DNA of 64,000 nucleotides from Ornithoclostridium sp944380285 (GCA_963931165.1 OZ006985.1:248001-312000), one strand, 5' to 3'; numbered from the stretch's first letter, positions 52,007 to 61,835 are shown. Program-made: numbers and translations. Notes: a model not told the origin generated them from the letters alone.

Positions 52007-53068
52007 TCAATTTGCCTCGCAGATCACCTCGTTGCGGACGTCGACGCCGCCCTCACCGATCGTGATCACCGTGCCTCCGTACTCGGCCGCGTCGTTCCAA
52101 AACGCGGGCGACGGCCCCGTCTTCAAACCGTAGCCGAGGCGCACGCCGTCGACGTAGACGTAGGCGTCGTTTTCGTGGTCATGTCCGAAGAACGCGTGCG
52201 TCAGACCGCTCGTCTTCGCGACGTCGAACAGCCCGCTGTTGAGGTCGGGCGCACACGGCTCGTACGCGCACGATCCGCCGCCGTACTCCTCGGGGATGTA
52301 CAGCCGGCCGTCCTCGCCCTCGACCGCATATTTTTCGACCGCGTCCCGCATCTCGGGATAGACGAAGTGAGAGAAGGTCATCGAGGGAACGCGCGTGCCG
52401 TACTCGGCGGCAAGCCCGCCCACGTTCCACTTGTACCACTCGATCTGAGCGAAGTCGACCCAGATCTCGGAACTGCCTATGTCGCCGCCGTAGTCGGTAT
52501 ATCTGCCGTTGTCCATCAGACAGAGCGAATAGACGGGCTCGTCGCCCTCGAAGATGTTGACGAAATAGTTGCCGACTCCGTACATGTTCGCGGGACCTCT
52601 GTCGAACAGGCAATGTTCCGCCTCCTCGAACCTGTCCGCCTGCCAAAGCAGGGTCGCGTTGCCCTCGGCGTCGTGATTGCCGAACACAGGCGCCCACGGG
52701 ATGCCGTAGCTCTCCATCTTTCGGACGAGGCTCCTTGTCAAGAAGTCCGTCCCAAGCCCCGAGACGTTGTCGCCCGGCAATATGATGAGATCGGGATCGA
52801 CGCGCTCGACGAGTTCATCCATGATCTCGTACGTCTCTGCATTGTCCCACGCGAACGACCAAAGCTGTATGTCGGTGAACAGCAGGATGACAAAGTCCTC
52901 GCCCGCCGTCTTTTGCACTTTTGCGACATCCGCCGAAGAATACTCGTCGAGCGGAGACCAGTACTCCGTCTTTGCACTGCCCTGTCTCGGGCAGAACACG
53001 ATCAGCACCGCCGCAAGAAGGACGACGGCGACCGCCGCGGTGATCGCAAGTTTGGCCTTTGTTGTCAT
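52007..53068 (-). CDS. Membrane-anchored calcineurin-like phosphoesterase
   Basis: 353 residues. An N-terminal membrane anchor (about 5-27) places the catalytic domain outside. Metallophosphoesterase motifs: LLFTDIQLWS (DxH as DxQ, the same change as in the transporter fusion at 32924), IILPGDNVSG, VFGNHDAEG, a late SHFVYPE and FGHDHENDAYV. Likely a secreted phosphodiesterase or phosphatase. The start at ATG 53068 has GAGGTGG upstream; GTG 53074 is an alternative. Follows the GH36-like gene by 27 bases. Confidence 0.88.
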   Translation of the reverse strand: MTTKAKLAITAAVAVVLLAAVLIVFCPRQGSAKTEYWSPLDEYSSADVAKVQKTAGEDFVILLFTDIQLWSFAWDNAETYEIMDELVERVDPDLIILPGDNVSGLGTDFLTRSLVRKMESYGIPWAPVFGNHDAEGNATLLWQADRFEEAEHCLFDRGPANMYGVGNYFVNIFEGDEPVYSLCLMDNGRYTDYGGDIGSSEIWVDFAQIEWYKWNVGGLAAEYGTRVPSMTFSHFVYPEMRDAVEKYAVEGEDGRLYIPEEYGGGSCAYEPCAPDLNSGLFDVAKTSGLTHAFFGHDHENDAYVYVDGVRLGYGLKTGPSPAFWNDAAEYGGTVITIGEGGVDVRNEVICEAN

Positions 53069-53095
53069 ATCCACCTCGTTTTCAGCGATATGTAT

Positions 53096-54994
53096 TCAAT
53101 TTTTGCCCTTTTCGTGCAAGATCTCGCACTCTTTTCCGCCGATAATTTCGACGATTGAGACCTCGAACGGAGCAAGGTCGAACTTCCTGCGGCTGCCGTC
53201 GGGCAGCGTCGCGTCGAACACGACCGCCGAGGACGAGGGGTTGCGCGTCATCAGCACGCTGTCGCCGCCGTCATTCTCGGCATAGTAGCCGTACGGCTGT
53301 CCTTTCGCCGGATCGCCGCCGAAGAAACGCGAATATTTGAGTATGCCGTGGCGGCTCTCCGCCCACTCCAACGCGCGCGCGGCTATGTTCCACTTGCCGC
53401 CGTCCATCATCGACGGCGAGAAATAGAGTTCGGCAAGCCCGCTCCCTCTCATCAGACAGCACAGCATATATTTTTTGAACTGCTCGTCCGTATAGACGAC
53501 CGTCTTTTGGGGGAACTTGGGGTCGACGTTGCGCGCCGCATAGCACGGCTCGTGATTGTAGAGACTGCCTGCCGGGAACTGCCTCATGTCGTCGACGAAC
53601 AGCGAGCGATAGCGGCTGTCGCGGTAGTTGAGACAGCGCTCCAAGCTGTCCCCCTCGCCGACGAAGCCCATGTCCGAAGCGTTGTTCATCCAAATGAAAT
53701 CCGCCCACTTCAAGAACCACGGCGAGCAATGCGCGTACGACGTGACGTTGAGACAGACTTTGGGGTTTGCGCGGCGTATCGCGGCGAAGCCGTCCAGCCA
53801 ACGCTCCCAAAGATATGTGTAAAATCCCCTGACGTTGAAGATCGAGCTCGGATGTCCGTGTTTCCCCGACGGACACGATTTGATCGCAAAGCCGTCTATC
53901 TTGAAGTAGTCGACGTTGAACTCGTCGCAAAACTTCGCCATCCTGTCGCACAGGTCGGCGACGTAGCGCGGATCGCCGGTGCAGATGTCGTTGGACGCGG
54001 GGTTGACATGATAGCCGATCTTGGCAAGGTGTCCGGCAAACTTGGGGGTCTGGATCGTGTATCCTCCGCGCGGACCGAACCAAACGCCGAACTTGCCGCC
54101 GAGCGAGCGCGTCAATTCGCTCTCCTTGGCAAAGCCGCCCACAAACTTTTTGTTGAACTCCCAAAACAGCGGCTTGTCATACTCCGTCCAGCCGTCGTCG
54201 ACGACGTAGCAGTCGAGGGGGCGGAAGCCCGCGCCCTTCATGCCCTCGGCGACCGCGGTGAAAGACGTCGCGATCTTTTCGGAGTCGATGTCGAGCATAT
54301 GGTCGTACCAGCTGTTGAACTGCACGCGGAACGCGTCCGAGACCGCCATGTCGGCGATATAGCGCAAAAATTCGTCCGAGACCGCGTCGAAACCGCCCTT
54401 TTCCGCCGCGCCTATCACGAACGCCGGCGGAGAATACACGCCGTCTTTCGCCAATTCGGAGAAGCGGCGCGCGCAGTGGTAGACGCTGCTCGCCGCATCT
54501 GCGGTCGCTCCGTTTTCGGCGACGGGGGTCTCCGCGCCGAGGAACAGGTCGCCGAGATAGACGGGCTGCCCCAGCCTTGCGACCGACGACGGCACGAACA
54601 CGCGCTTGCCGTACGGCGCCTGCCATACGAACGAGTTTTCGGCGATGTCGACCTCTCCGAGCACGACGCGCACGACGAAGGGGTCGCCCTTGACTCGCAA
54701 AGAGACGCGCTCGTGCAGCACTCCGCGCTCGGCGGAGTCGATATCGGTGCGCACCTCGACGCCCGCGCCCTCATCGACGAGGGTGTAACTTTTCTCGTCG
54801 TGGGCGGTGAGCTTCATGTCGCAAAAGCGGCAGACGCGCCTCTTCCCGTACTTTGACGCCGCCAGCACGACCGCGCCGCCGCGCGACGTGTATTTGCGCC
54901 CCGTCCTCGCATTTTCGTAACTTTCGAGTATGGGCGCTCCGTCTTCGACGATCAACGTCTTGCGGACTCTGTCCGTCCCGTAAGACAGCCTCAT
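53096..54994 (-). CDS. GH36-like alpha-galactosidase family protein
   Basis: 632 residues, no signal peptide. N-terminal beta-sandwich (about 1-240) and a TIM barrel with YVVDDGWTEY, NVDYFKIDGFA (likely nucleophilic Asp, KxD motif of clan GH-D) and a late WADFIWMNNASDM with VDDMRQFPAG. Resembles GH36 and related GH27/GH31-clan enzymes; exact specificity not readable. GGGGAGG precedes the ATG, overlapping the end of a small upstream gene whose stop is 1 base away. Confidence 0.82.
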   Translation of the reverse strand: MRLSYGTDRVRKTLIVEDGAPILESYENARTGRKYTSRGGAVVLAASKYGKRRVCRFCDMKLTAHDEKSYTLVDEGAGVEVRTDIDSAERGVLHERVSLRVKGDPFVVRVVLGEVDIAENSFVWQAPYGKRVFVPSSVARLGQPVYLGDLFLGAETPVAENGATADAASSVYHCARRFSELAKDGVYSPPAFVIGAAEKGGFDAVSDEFLRYIADMAVSDAFRVQFNSWYDHMLDIDSEKIATSFTAVAEGMKGAGFRPLDCYVVDDGWTEYDKPLFWEFNKKFVGGFAKESELTRSLGGKFGVWFGPRGGYTIQTPKFAGHLAKIGYHVNPASNDICTGDPRYVADLCDRMAKFCDEFNVDYFKIDGFAIKSCPSGKHGHPSSIFNVRGFYTYLWERWLDGFAAIRRANPKVCLNVTSYAHCSPWFLKWADFIWMNNASDMGFVGEGDSLERCLNYRDSRYRSLFVDDMRQFPAGSLYNHEPCYAARNVDPKFPQKTVVYTDEQFKKYMLCCLMRGSGLAELYFSPSMMDGGKWNIAARALEWAESRHGILKYSRFFGGDPAKGQPYGYYAENDGGDSVLMTRNPSSSAVVFDATLPDGSRRKFDLAPFEVSIVEIIGGKECEILHEKGKN

Positions 54995-54995
54995 A

Positions 54996-55169
54996 TCATT
55001 CCTCCCCGAACGCGACCGTGCGCTCTTCGACGACCTTTGCCGAGACGGAGCTTGCCTGCACGAGTTTGATCGTGAGGCCGCCGTCTGCTGCCACGTCGAT
55101 GACTGCGGCAATCGCACCGATCGCGATGCCGACTTTTGCTCCTTTTCCTAGTCTTGCCATTGTTGTCAT
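54996..55169 (-). CDS. Small hypothetical protein with glycine-rich hydrophobic segment
   Basis: 57 residues from ATG 55169 (54 from ATG 55160; neither has a good ribosome site). KGAKVGIAIGAIAAVIDVAADGG could be a single membrane pass, followed by a mixed beta-like tail. A strong promoter starts about 19 bases upstream and the stop lies one base before the GH36-like ATG, so it is at least a leader ORF of that operon. Confidence 0.55.
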   Translation of the reverse strand: MTTMARLGKGAKVGIAIGAIAAVIDVAADGGLTIKLVQASSVSAKVVEERTVAFGEE

Positions 55170-55193
55170 CCGTAAGAAAACGAGTCTACATCC

Positions 55194-55222
55194 ATTGTAA
55201 CCCAAAACCGCCGATTTGTCAA
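55194..55222 (-). promoter_or_regulatory. Promoter of the GH36-like/phosphoesterase operon
   Basis: TTGACA (55217-55222), 17 bp, TACAAT (55194-55199). Confidence 0.75.
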
Positions 55223-55267
55223 AGCCGAAATGCGCACAAACTCCCTTTTGCGCTCATAGACTGTGAT

Positions 55268-55927
55268 ATGCTGTTGTGTATGTCGGCGGTGCCCCTTTCG
55301 ATCGCGCTCGGATGCGACGACCGCGACCGCGCGGATATCCTGTGTCTTCACCGCAACGTGATCGGCCGCGTCGATCTCGAGGCGGAACTTCGCGGCGAAT
55401 CGTCGGTGATGCGGCGGCTCATGCGCCATTCGGCGCGGCACGGCAACCTGATGATCGCAGCGACGCGGGCGCGCGTGGAGGGCGGCGAATTCAACAGCGC
55501 GGTCGTCATCGACCGCGGCAAGGTGCTCGGTGTCAGCGACCAGATGTCCTCGTGCGGCAAGACGCTCAAAGGCTCGTGCATGCGCTGCTATCGCACCTCT
55601 TCGGGACTGATGGGGCTCATTTTGTCCGACGACATACGCTGTCCTCAGCTGTGGCACGCGATGTCGCGCGCAGGCTGCGACTTTGTCGTCGCAATGCACG
55701 AAAAGGTGTTCGACGAGACGCGCGACCACGCGTTTTTGCAATGTATGGCTTATTGCTGCGGCCGCAACGTCTACGCCAATTTCTGCGACCTGTCGAGACG
55801 CTACAACTGCTTCGGCAACTGCGACGACAGCGCGTCGGGGATAGAGCGCCGCTTCGCCTTTTGCGCGCACTCCAAGCCCGACACCTTCATGCGCGGGACG
55901 ATCAAGATCTATGTCGAACAGACATGA
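55268..55927 (+). CDS. Nitrilase-fold-like protein, Cys-rich
   Basis: 219 residues. GLMGLILSDDIRCPQLWHAMSRAGCDFVVAMHE resembles the core of carbon-nitrogen hydrolases (strand, catalytic-region turn, P-x-LW helix, GxD), but the nucleophilic Cys position holds Asp and the usual Glu and Lys are not clear, so it may be an inactive relative. The C-terminal part has many cysteines (QCMAYCCGRN, CFGNCDD). The start is uncertain: ATG 55268 and ATG 55280 are both possible and neither has a good ribosome site. Confidence 0.5.
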   Translation: MLLCMSAVPLSIALGCDDRDRADILCLHRNVIGRVDLEAELRGESSVMRRLMRHSARHGNLMIAATRARVEGGEFNSAVVIDRGKVLGVSDQMSSCGKTLKGSCMRCYRTSSGLMGLILSDDIRCPQLWHAMSRAGCDFVVAMHEKVFDETRDHAFLQCMAYCCGRNVYANFCDLSRRYNCFGNCDDSASGIERRFAFCAHSKPDTFMRGTIKIYVEQT

Positions 55928-55969
55928 AAACGCGCCCCTTTCGGAGCGCGTATCTATTGTCTTTCGACG

Positions 55970-58153
55970 TCAGTCCTTTTTGTCGTCCGACGGTTTTTCG
56001 TCCGGCTTTTCGTCCGCGGGCTTTTGCTGCGGCGCCTCGCTTTGCTCGGGCTTGACCTCTCCGTCCTTGCCCTTTTCTTCGCTCGCCTGAGGCTGCGGCG
56101 CGTCTTCGGTCTCGGACGGAGCGGACGCTCTCGCCTCTTCGGCGGCGCGTCTTTCCTTCATCCTCGCGAGTTCCGCCTCGGAGATGATCTCCACCTTCGC
56201 GCCCGTGCGCGGAGCAGCCGCCGTCGGCGCCTTGTAGCTGTCCTTCTTCGCCTGTCTTTCGTCGATCGCGGCGATGACCTCGTCCGCGCTCTTGCCCTCG
56301 AACAGCATCTCGACCTCGTCGGTATAGATCGTGTCCTTGGCGAACAGCACCTTGACCATGTTCTCCATCACTGCGCGATGCTGACGCAGCAAGTCGAGCG
56401 CGCGGGTGTAGCAGTTGTCGATGATGGACTTGATCTCCTCGTCGATCACGCCGCCCAGCTCTTCGCTGTAACTGTGCGTGGTGCCGTAATCTCTGCCGAG
56501 GAACACCTCTTTGTCGCCGCCGAGATACATGTTGCCGACCGCCTTGCTCATGCCCCATTCGGTGACCATCTTGCGCGCGATCGTGCTGGCGCGCTGGATG
56601 TCGTTGCTCGCGCCCGTCGAGACGTCGTGGATGACGATCTCTTCCGCCGCCCTGCCGCCGAGCATCATCGTGATCATGTCGATCAGCTTGCCCTTGGTGA
56701 CGTGGCTGTCGTCGCTGTCGGGGCGGGTGAGCGTATAGCCCGCCGCCTGACCTCTGGGGATGATGGACACCTCCTGCACCTCGTCGCAATTTTCGAGCAC
56801 CTTCGCGATGATCGCGTGTCCGGACTCGTGATAGGCGGTGATGCGCTTGTCGGAATCGGTGACGACGCGGCTCTTCTTTTGCGGGCCGGCGATGACCTTG
56901 TTGATGCCTTCGAGGATGTCCTCCATGACGATGACCTTGCGTCCCGCCCTCGCGGCGAGGATCGCCGCCTCGTTGAGCAGGTTTTCGAGATCCGCGCCGC
57001 TGAATCCGCTGGTCATGCGCGCGAGGATCTTGAACGACACGTCGGGCGCGAGCGGTTTGTTGCGGCTGTGCACTTTGAGGATCTCTTCCCTCCCCTTGAC
57101 GTCGGGGATATTGACATAGATCTGTCTGTCGAAACGACCGGGTCTGAGCAGCGCCGGGTCGAGGATATCCGCCCTGTTGGTCGCCGCCATGACGATGATG
57201 CCGTCATTCTTTTCGAAGCCGTCCATCTGCACGAGCAGCTGGTTGAGCGTCTGCTCTCTCTCGTCGTGACCGCCGCCGAGCCCCGCGCCTCTCTGCCTGC
57301 CGACCGCGTCGATCTCGTCGATGAAGACGATGCAGGGCATATTGCGCTTCGCCTGATCGAACAGGTCGCGCACTCTCGCCGCGCCGGTGCCGACGAACAT
57401 CTCGACGAAATCGGAACCGCTGATCGAGAAGAAGGGGACGTTGCTCTCGCCGGCGACCGCCTTTGCGAACAGCGTCTTACCGGTACCGGGAGGACCGACA
57501 AGGAGCACGCCCTTGGGGATACGCGCGCCGACCGCGCTGAATTTTTGAGGGTTTTTGAGGAAGTCGACGATCTCTTTGAGCTCTTCCTTTTCCTCTTCCG
57601 CGCCCGCGACGTCGCTGAAACGGACGGGCACGTTCATGCTCACTCTCGCCTTTGTCTTGCCGAAATTCATCGCCTGCTTGTTGGCGCCCGCGCTCTGACG
57701 GAAGATGATATAGAGCACGACGCACATGATGATCAGCATGATCGCCGGGAAGATGAACGACGTCCAGCTGACCCCGCTGTAATAGTGGGTCGTGATCTCG
57801 GGCATGACGAAGCCCTCTTTGCCTTCGAGCGAGTGGACGTAGTCGAAGAACACCGAATACCCCGGCAGTTCCGCGACATAGTCGGCGTTCGATGTGGGGT
57901 CGGCTTTGAAACTCTCGTAACTCGTCTCCGAGCCGTTGACGAGGACGTATGCCTCCGAGCCGTTGACGATGAAGACCGCGCGCGCGTCGCCGTTCTCGAT
58001 CAAAGAGGTAAGGCTGTTGACCTCGTCGCCGGAATAGGCGATCTGTTCGGGCTCCTTCCCCTTGTCGAGCATCAGCCACAGCAGCACTATGAGCAGCACC
58101 ACGGCTACGCCGAGCGCGACGAATTTGATTATTGTACCTGTCTTCTTTGACAT
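55970..58153 (-). CDS. ftsH: ATP-dependent zinc metalloprotease FtsH
   Basis: 727 residues. N-terminal and second membrane helices (about 8-28 and 130-150) enclose an extracytoplasmic domain; AAA module with GPPGTGKTLFAKAVAGE, IVFIDEIDAVGR and the SRH NRADILDPALLRPGRFD; protease with HESGHAI (HExxH) and a downstream Asp. The C-terminal 90 residues are a long charged Pro/Glu/Lys tail (DEKPDEKPSDDKKD) beyond the usual end. Degrades unassembled membrane proteins. GCGGAGG precedes the ATG at 58153. Confidence 0.97.
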   Translation of the reverse strand: MSKKTGTIIKFVALGVAVVLLIVLLWLMLDKGKEPEQIAYSGDEVNSLTSLIENGDARAVFIVNGSEAYVLVNGSETSYESFKADPTSNADYVAELPGYSVFFDYVHSLEGKEGFVMPEITTHYYSGVSWTSFIFPAIMLIIMCVVLYIIFRQSAGANKQAMNFGKTKARVSMNVPVRFSDVAGAEEEKEELKEIVDFLKNPQKFSAVGARIPKGVLLVGPPGTGKTLFAKAVAGESNVPFFSISGSDFVEMFVGTGAARVRDLFDQAKRNMPCIVFIDEIDAVGRQRGAGLGGGHDEREQTLNQLLVQMDGFEKNDGIIVMAATNRADILDPALLRPGRFDRQIYVNIPDVKGREEILKVHSRNKPLAPDVSFKILARMTSGFSGADLENLLNEAAILAARAGRKVIVMEDILEGINKVIAGPQKKSRVVTDSDKRITAYHESGHAIIAKVLENCDEVQEVSIIPRGQAAGYTLTRPDSDDSHVTKGKLIDMITMMLGGRAAEEIVIHDVSTGASNDIQRASTIARKMVTEWGMSKAVGNMYLGGDKEVFLGRDYGTTHSYSEELGGVIDEEIKSIIDNCYTRALDLLRQHRAVMENMVKVLFAKDTIYTDEVEMLFEGKSADEVIAAIDERQAKKDSYKAPTAAAPRTGAKVEIISEAELARMKERRAAEEARASAPSETEDAPQPQASEEKGKDGEVKPEQSEAPQQKPADEKPDEKPSDDKKD

Positions 58154-58215
58154 TTTGCCTCCGCAGAGATACGTTCGCGCGTACACGGTACGCGCTCTTG
58201 AAGTAGTATATATTA

Positions 58216-58244
58216 ATATTATTATATTTATCGATAATAGTCAA
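58216..58244 (-). promoter_or_regulatory. Promoter of ftsH
   Basis: TTGACT (58239-58244), 17 bp, TAATAT (58216-58221). Confidence 0.6.
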
Positions 58245-58387
58245 CAATAGAACGGCAAAGAAAATGTAAAATTGCCGTTAATGCAACGTTAAAACATCGC
58301 GGCGGCGCACCGGGATCCGCTCAAAATCGCGCCGAAACCGTCCGCCGGACATTGATTGCAGGTCTCTCTTTATGCGCATTTCGCGAC

Positions 58388-58412
58388 GAAAAAAGGACCG
58401 CCGAAGCGGTCC
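58388..58412 (-). terminator. Terminator of the Wzz-like gene
   Basis: GGACCGC / GCGGTCC hairpin followed by TTTTTTCG on the minus strand. Confidence 0.75.
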
Positions 58413-58429
58413 CGTTTTGTTTCGAAGTT

Positions 58430-59839
58430 TTACTCCTTCTCTTCTTCTTTCGGCTTGACTTCGGCTTGCGCGGGTCTGTCGTCCCTCTCAGCCTCTGCCT
58501 GCACCTTCTCGAGCGCCTGCATGTACTTCTTTCTGCCGTGCATGAACGCGAAGAAGACTGTGAGCACGAGGACGATGAGCAGCGCGAGCAACAGCACGGT
58601 GTTGCTGAGCGAGCTGGTGTTCAGCGTGGAAGCCGGCGCGATCACATAGATGGAATTTGCCGTCGAACCGGTGTAGTCGTTGTAGTCGTTGAACAGCTCG
58701 GACACCTCGTCAAACAGTGCGTTGAGCGCCTCGACATAAGCGTTGAGTTCCTTATCGACATCGGCGCGCATCGCTGTCTTCTGCTCCGCGGTCATTGCGT
58801 CAAACGCCGTCTTCGCGGTGTCGTAGGTCGTCTTCATGTTGTCGATCACCGTCTGATTTTCGGTCGCGGTCTGCAACTCGTTGAGCGCCTTGGTATAGGT
58901 GTTGTTGAGATAGTTGAACAGCGCGCTGTTGTCGATGATCACCGAGCCGTTGCCCGCGGTCGCCTGACCGCCCTGGGAAGCGACGGACTCGATCATCGCT
59001 TTATAGCTTTCGATCGTAGATTCCAACGACGTGACCTTTGCCGCGATCTCGGAGGATTCAAGTTTCAAATACGCCTCGTTGCTCAAAGCCGCACCCTCTC
59101 TGTAAACGCCGTTGACCGCAACGGTGTTTTGGAGCACTTGAAGGCGCGCCAGCTCGCCGATCATCCTGCTCTGCACCGCGGCGAACAGCCCGTGCTGCCC
59201 CTGATCCGCGCTCGACGCGGTCTTGTTGACAACGTCGGTGACCGAACCGAGGTTGACGGTCGTGACGTCGATCAGCTCGCCGATCGCGTGCAGATAGTCG
59301 TAAGAGGCGTAATTGCCCGTGGTCATGACGATGGACGCCGCGACATCCGTCCCCGACTTGGAGTAGGTGGAGACGAACCTGTTCATCACCGCATTGAGGA
59401 TCGCCTGGTTTTCGGTGTCGCCGAGGTCGCCGATCGGCTGCATCGTGAGCACATAGGTGGACGGCACATAGACCGTCTCGCCGCCCTGCGCGTCCGCCGG
59501 GACGACGGGTGCGACGCTGAGCGCGTGACGCACGTCGCCTGCGAGCGCCGCGACCTCTTCTTCGGTGTAACCCAAGTCGCCGAGCGCCTTGCTGATGTTG
59601 TCGGCGGAAGTGAGGTTGGAGATGTCCGCCGCCCTCGACTCGTTGTTGCTGGTGTCGGCGAAATAGAGCGTGCCCTGATAGTAGGTATCGGTCGCGACGA
59701 CCTTGACGATCGCCAAGAACGACCCGAACACCACCGCAACGATGAGCACGCAGATGACGATGGTCACCCAGCTCTTTTTGAGGATGTCGACAAATTGTTT
59801 GACGGTCATCCCGTTGTTTTCATGCATATCTTCTTGCAT
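58430..59839 (-). CDS. Wzz-like chain-length/polysaccharide co-polymerase protein
   Basis: 469 residues. Two membrane helices, at about 25-50 (WVTIVICVLIVAVVFGSFLA) and 412-435 (LSNTVLLLALLIVLVLTVFFAF), enclose a long extracytoplasmic domain with helical Ala/Ser/Thr-rich sequence, the architecture of Wzz/PCP proteins that set polysaccharide length. A short Glu/Lys-rich cytoplasmic tail follows; there is no tyrosine kinase domain. Polysaccharide genes are not adjacent except the distant glycosyltransferase at the window start. Confidence 0.7.
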   Translation of the reverse strand: MQEDMHENNGMTVKQFVDILKKSWVTIVICVLIVAVVFGSFLAIVKVVATDTYYQGTLYFADTSNNESRAADISNLTSADNISKALGDLGYTEEEVAALAGDVRHALSVAPVVPADAQGGETVYVPSTYVLTMQPIGDLGDTENQAILNAVMNRFVSTYSKSGTDVAASIVMTTGNYASYDYLHAIGELIDVTTVNLGSVTDVVNKTASSADQGQHGLFAAVQSRMIGELARLQVLQNTVAVNGVYREGAALSNEAYLKLESSEIAAKVTSLESTIESYKAMIESVASQGGQATAGNGSVIIDNSALFNYLNNTYTKALNELQTATENQTVIDNMKTTYDTAKTAFDAMTAEQKTAMRADVDKELNAYVEALNALFDEVSELFNDYNDYTGSTANSIYVIAPASTLNTSSLSNTVLLLALLIVLVLTVFFAFMHGRKKYMQALEKVQAEAERDDRPAQAEVKPKEEEKE

Positions 59840-59875
59840 TGGATCCTCCGAAGACTGTTATGCTCGTTTTTTACT

Positions 59876-59904
59876 ATTATAAATCAACCGCGCGCGTTTG
59901 ACAA
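59876..59904 (-). promoter_or_regulatory. Promoter of the Wzz-like gene
   Basis: TTGTCA (59899-59904), 17 bp, TATAAT (59876-59881). Confidence 0.75.
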
Positions 59905-60006
59905 GTATTTTTTCGGTATATGAAAAAGCGCGCAAGACGCGCGCCGAGCACTATATCTTCGGTTTTTGCCATGCGACGCGCTTCTCACGCGCCGAAACGC
60001 AAGCGC

Positions 60007-60627
60007 CTATTCCCCGTTTTGCGGCGTGCGGAAGGAAAATTCGCAGCCGCAATAATTTTGGCGATACAGCCCGTAGCGCGCGGAGAGGCGAACTGAATCG
60101 GCATAGCCGTCCCTCTTTTTGAAGTCGTACGGCAGCCATTTCACGCCCGTCTTTTCGCCTGTCTTTTGCCCTATCTCGTTGATGAGCGCGCAATTTTTGT
60201 GCGGACTGACCGTGAGCGTGGACGCAAAATATTCAAAGCCGTTCGCCTTTGCGTACCCCGCCGCCGCACCGAGGCGCAGCTCAAAGCACTTGCCGCACCT
60301 CACGCCGCCCTCGGGCGCGCTCTCGAGCCCCTTTGCGGCGTTCAAAAACACGTCGTGGTCATAGTCCGCGACGACGCAGCCTATCTCGGGATGCGCCTCG
60401 GCAAGATATCTCCTCTCTTCGTCTGCGCGTTTGAGATACTCTTCTTTGGGGAAGATGTTGGGGTTGAAGTAGAACACCGTCAGCTCGAACGCGTCCGCGA
60501 GCACCTCTATGCAATGGGTGCTGCACGGCGCGCAGCAACTGTGCAAAAGCAGACGGGGCTTGACTCCCGTCTGTTTGAGCTTTGCAATTTCGGCGTCGCC
60601 GAGTTTCGCGTAATTTACGACGTTCAA
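60007..60627 (-). CDS. queH: Epoxyqueuosine reductase QueH
   Basis: 206 residues. Non-cobalamin enzyme of the last step of queuosine synthesis in tRNA. The family's cysteine motifs are complete: LLHSCCAPCSTH, VRCGKCFELRL and YRQNYCGCEFS, which bind an Fe-S cluster and a second metal. The likely start is TTG 60627, overlapping the upstream stop (TTGA) with GGAG 8 bases away. Last gene of a four-gene overlapping operon. Confidence 0.93.
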   Translation of the reverse strand: MNVVNYAKLGDAEIAKLKQTGVKPRLLLHSCCAPCSTHCIEVLADAFELTVFYFNPNIFPKEEYLKRADEERRYLAEAHPEIGCVVADYDHDVFLNAAKGLESAPEGGVRCGKCFELRLGAAAGYAKANGFEYFASTLTVSPHKNCALINEIGQKTGEKTGVKWLPYDFKKRDGYADSVRLSARYGLYRQNYCGCEFSFRTPQNGE

Positions 60628-61835
60628 AACGCCTTCTCCAAAAGTTCGGTGATATAGGTGAAGTTGCTGACGTCCGCGTCGTCGCCGCGATATCTGGCGA
60701 TGACCGCCTCGGCGATCGCGGCAAAGTCGGACTGCACCGCGCCTATCTGCGACAGCTTGGTCGGCAGTTCGGCAAGTTCGGTGACCTTGTCCCAGAAGGT
60801 GACGATGTGTTCGAGCGCGACCTTGTCCCTCGCGTTGAAGTTGGTCGACGCATAGACGTCCTCGCCGGCAATGGGCATAAGCACGCCCTTGAAGATGCGC
60901 TCCTCGTTCATCCTCGTGCGGTAGAAATGGGGGAACAAGATCTCGGTCACGAGCATGATGTCTGCGCCGGTGCGCATCGTGATCTCGGTGACGATGTCGC
61001 GGAAGATGCTGCCCCTTGCGTTGTAGTAAGCGACGCCCGCCTCGATGATCGCCGAATAGATGTCCATCCTGTACTCGGCGTCGGCGTTGTGCCTCATTGC
61101 GCGGACGAGCGTGTTCATGACCGCATGGATCGCGGACGTCGCGTACGACTGCGCGATCGAGTTTTGGGCGTTGTCGACAAAGCCGAGTATGCCCATGGCA
61201 AGAGCGTTCAGTCCCGCCGCGCCGAGCGCCTTTGCCGGCATGATGTCGGTCAGTCTCTTGTCGAGGATGACCGCCGCCGCGCAGCAGCGCCGCGAGTCGA
61301 AGTTGTAAAAGAGATTGGTCTCGGGATCGACGATGCGCACGCGCGTCGTCGCCTCTATGCCGCTGGGGATGCCGCACGGCAGCAGGAACAACGGGACGTC
61401 CGCTCCGCCGTACCTGACGCGCTTGACCACGGGCGCATATCTGAACATGTCGAACGCGTTGGCGTTTTGCCCGATCATCAGCTTGACCGCCTTGGCGACG
61501 TTGACGACCTCGGGACCGCCGAGACCGAGAATGCAGTCGCAGTCCAGCTGCTTGAACTTTTTGACCGCCGCGTCGCAGTCGGCGGGCACTCCGGTCACGC
61601 CCGAACAGAAGCCGATGATGCGGATGTCGTCCTCCTGCATCGCCCTCTTGACCTCGCGGAAGTACCCCAGCCTCTGCGCATACTCGTCCATGATGACGAG
61701 AGGACGCGAGACGTTTTTCTCCTTCAATTCAAAGCAGAGATTGGCGAGCGCATTGCTGCCGCCGAGCAGTTTTGTCGGCGCCAAAAACGAAAACAACTGA
61801 GATGATTTTTCCGTACCCGTGTTCATGATCACCAT
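60624..61835 (-). CDS. Iron-alcohol-dehydrogenase-like protein A without metal ligands
   Basis: 403 residues with the Fe-ADH/dehydroquinate-synthase fold: LGGPEVVNVAKAV for the dinucleotide GGGxxxDxAK loop, LPCGIPSGIEATTRVRI for the T(S)GTGSE strand and AAGLNALAMGILGFV for the AxxDALxHAxE helix. The four residues that bind iron or zinc in this family (Asp, His, His, His) read Asn, Met, non-His and Ala/Asp, so no normal dehydrogenase activity is expected. Overlaps gene B by 7 bases and queH by 4. Confidence 0.8.
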   Translation of the reverse strand: MVIMNTGTEKSSQLFSFLAPTKLLGGSNALANLCFELKEKNVSRPLVIMDEYAQRLGYFREVKRAMQEDDIRIIGFCSGVTGVPADCDAAVKKFKQLDCDCILGLGGPEVVNVAKAVKLMIGQNANAFDMFRYAPVVKRVRYGGADVPLFLLPCGIPSGIEATTRVRIVDPETNLFYNFDSRRCCAAAVILDKRLTDIMPAKALGAAGLNALAMGILGFVDNAQNSIAQSYATSAIHAVMNTLVRAMRHNADAEYRMDIYSAIIEAGVAYYNARGSIFRDIVTEITMRTGADIMLVTEILFPHFYRTRMNEERIFKGVLMPIAGEDVYASTNFNARDKVALEHIVTFWDKVTELAELPTKLSQIGAVQSDFAAIAEAVIARYRGDDADVSNFTYITELLEKAF

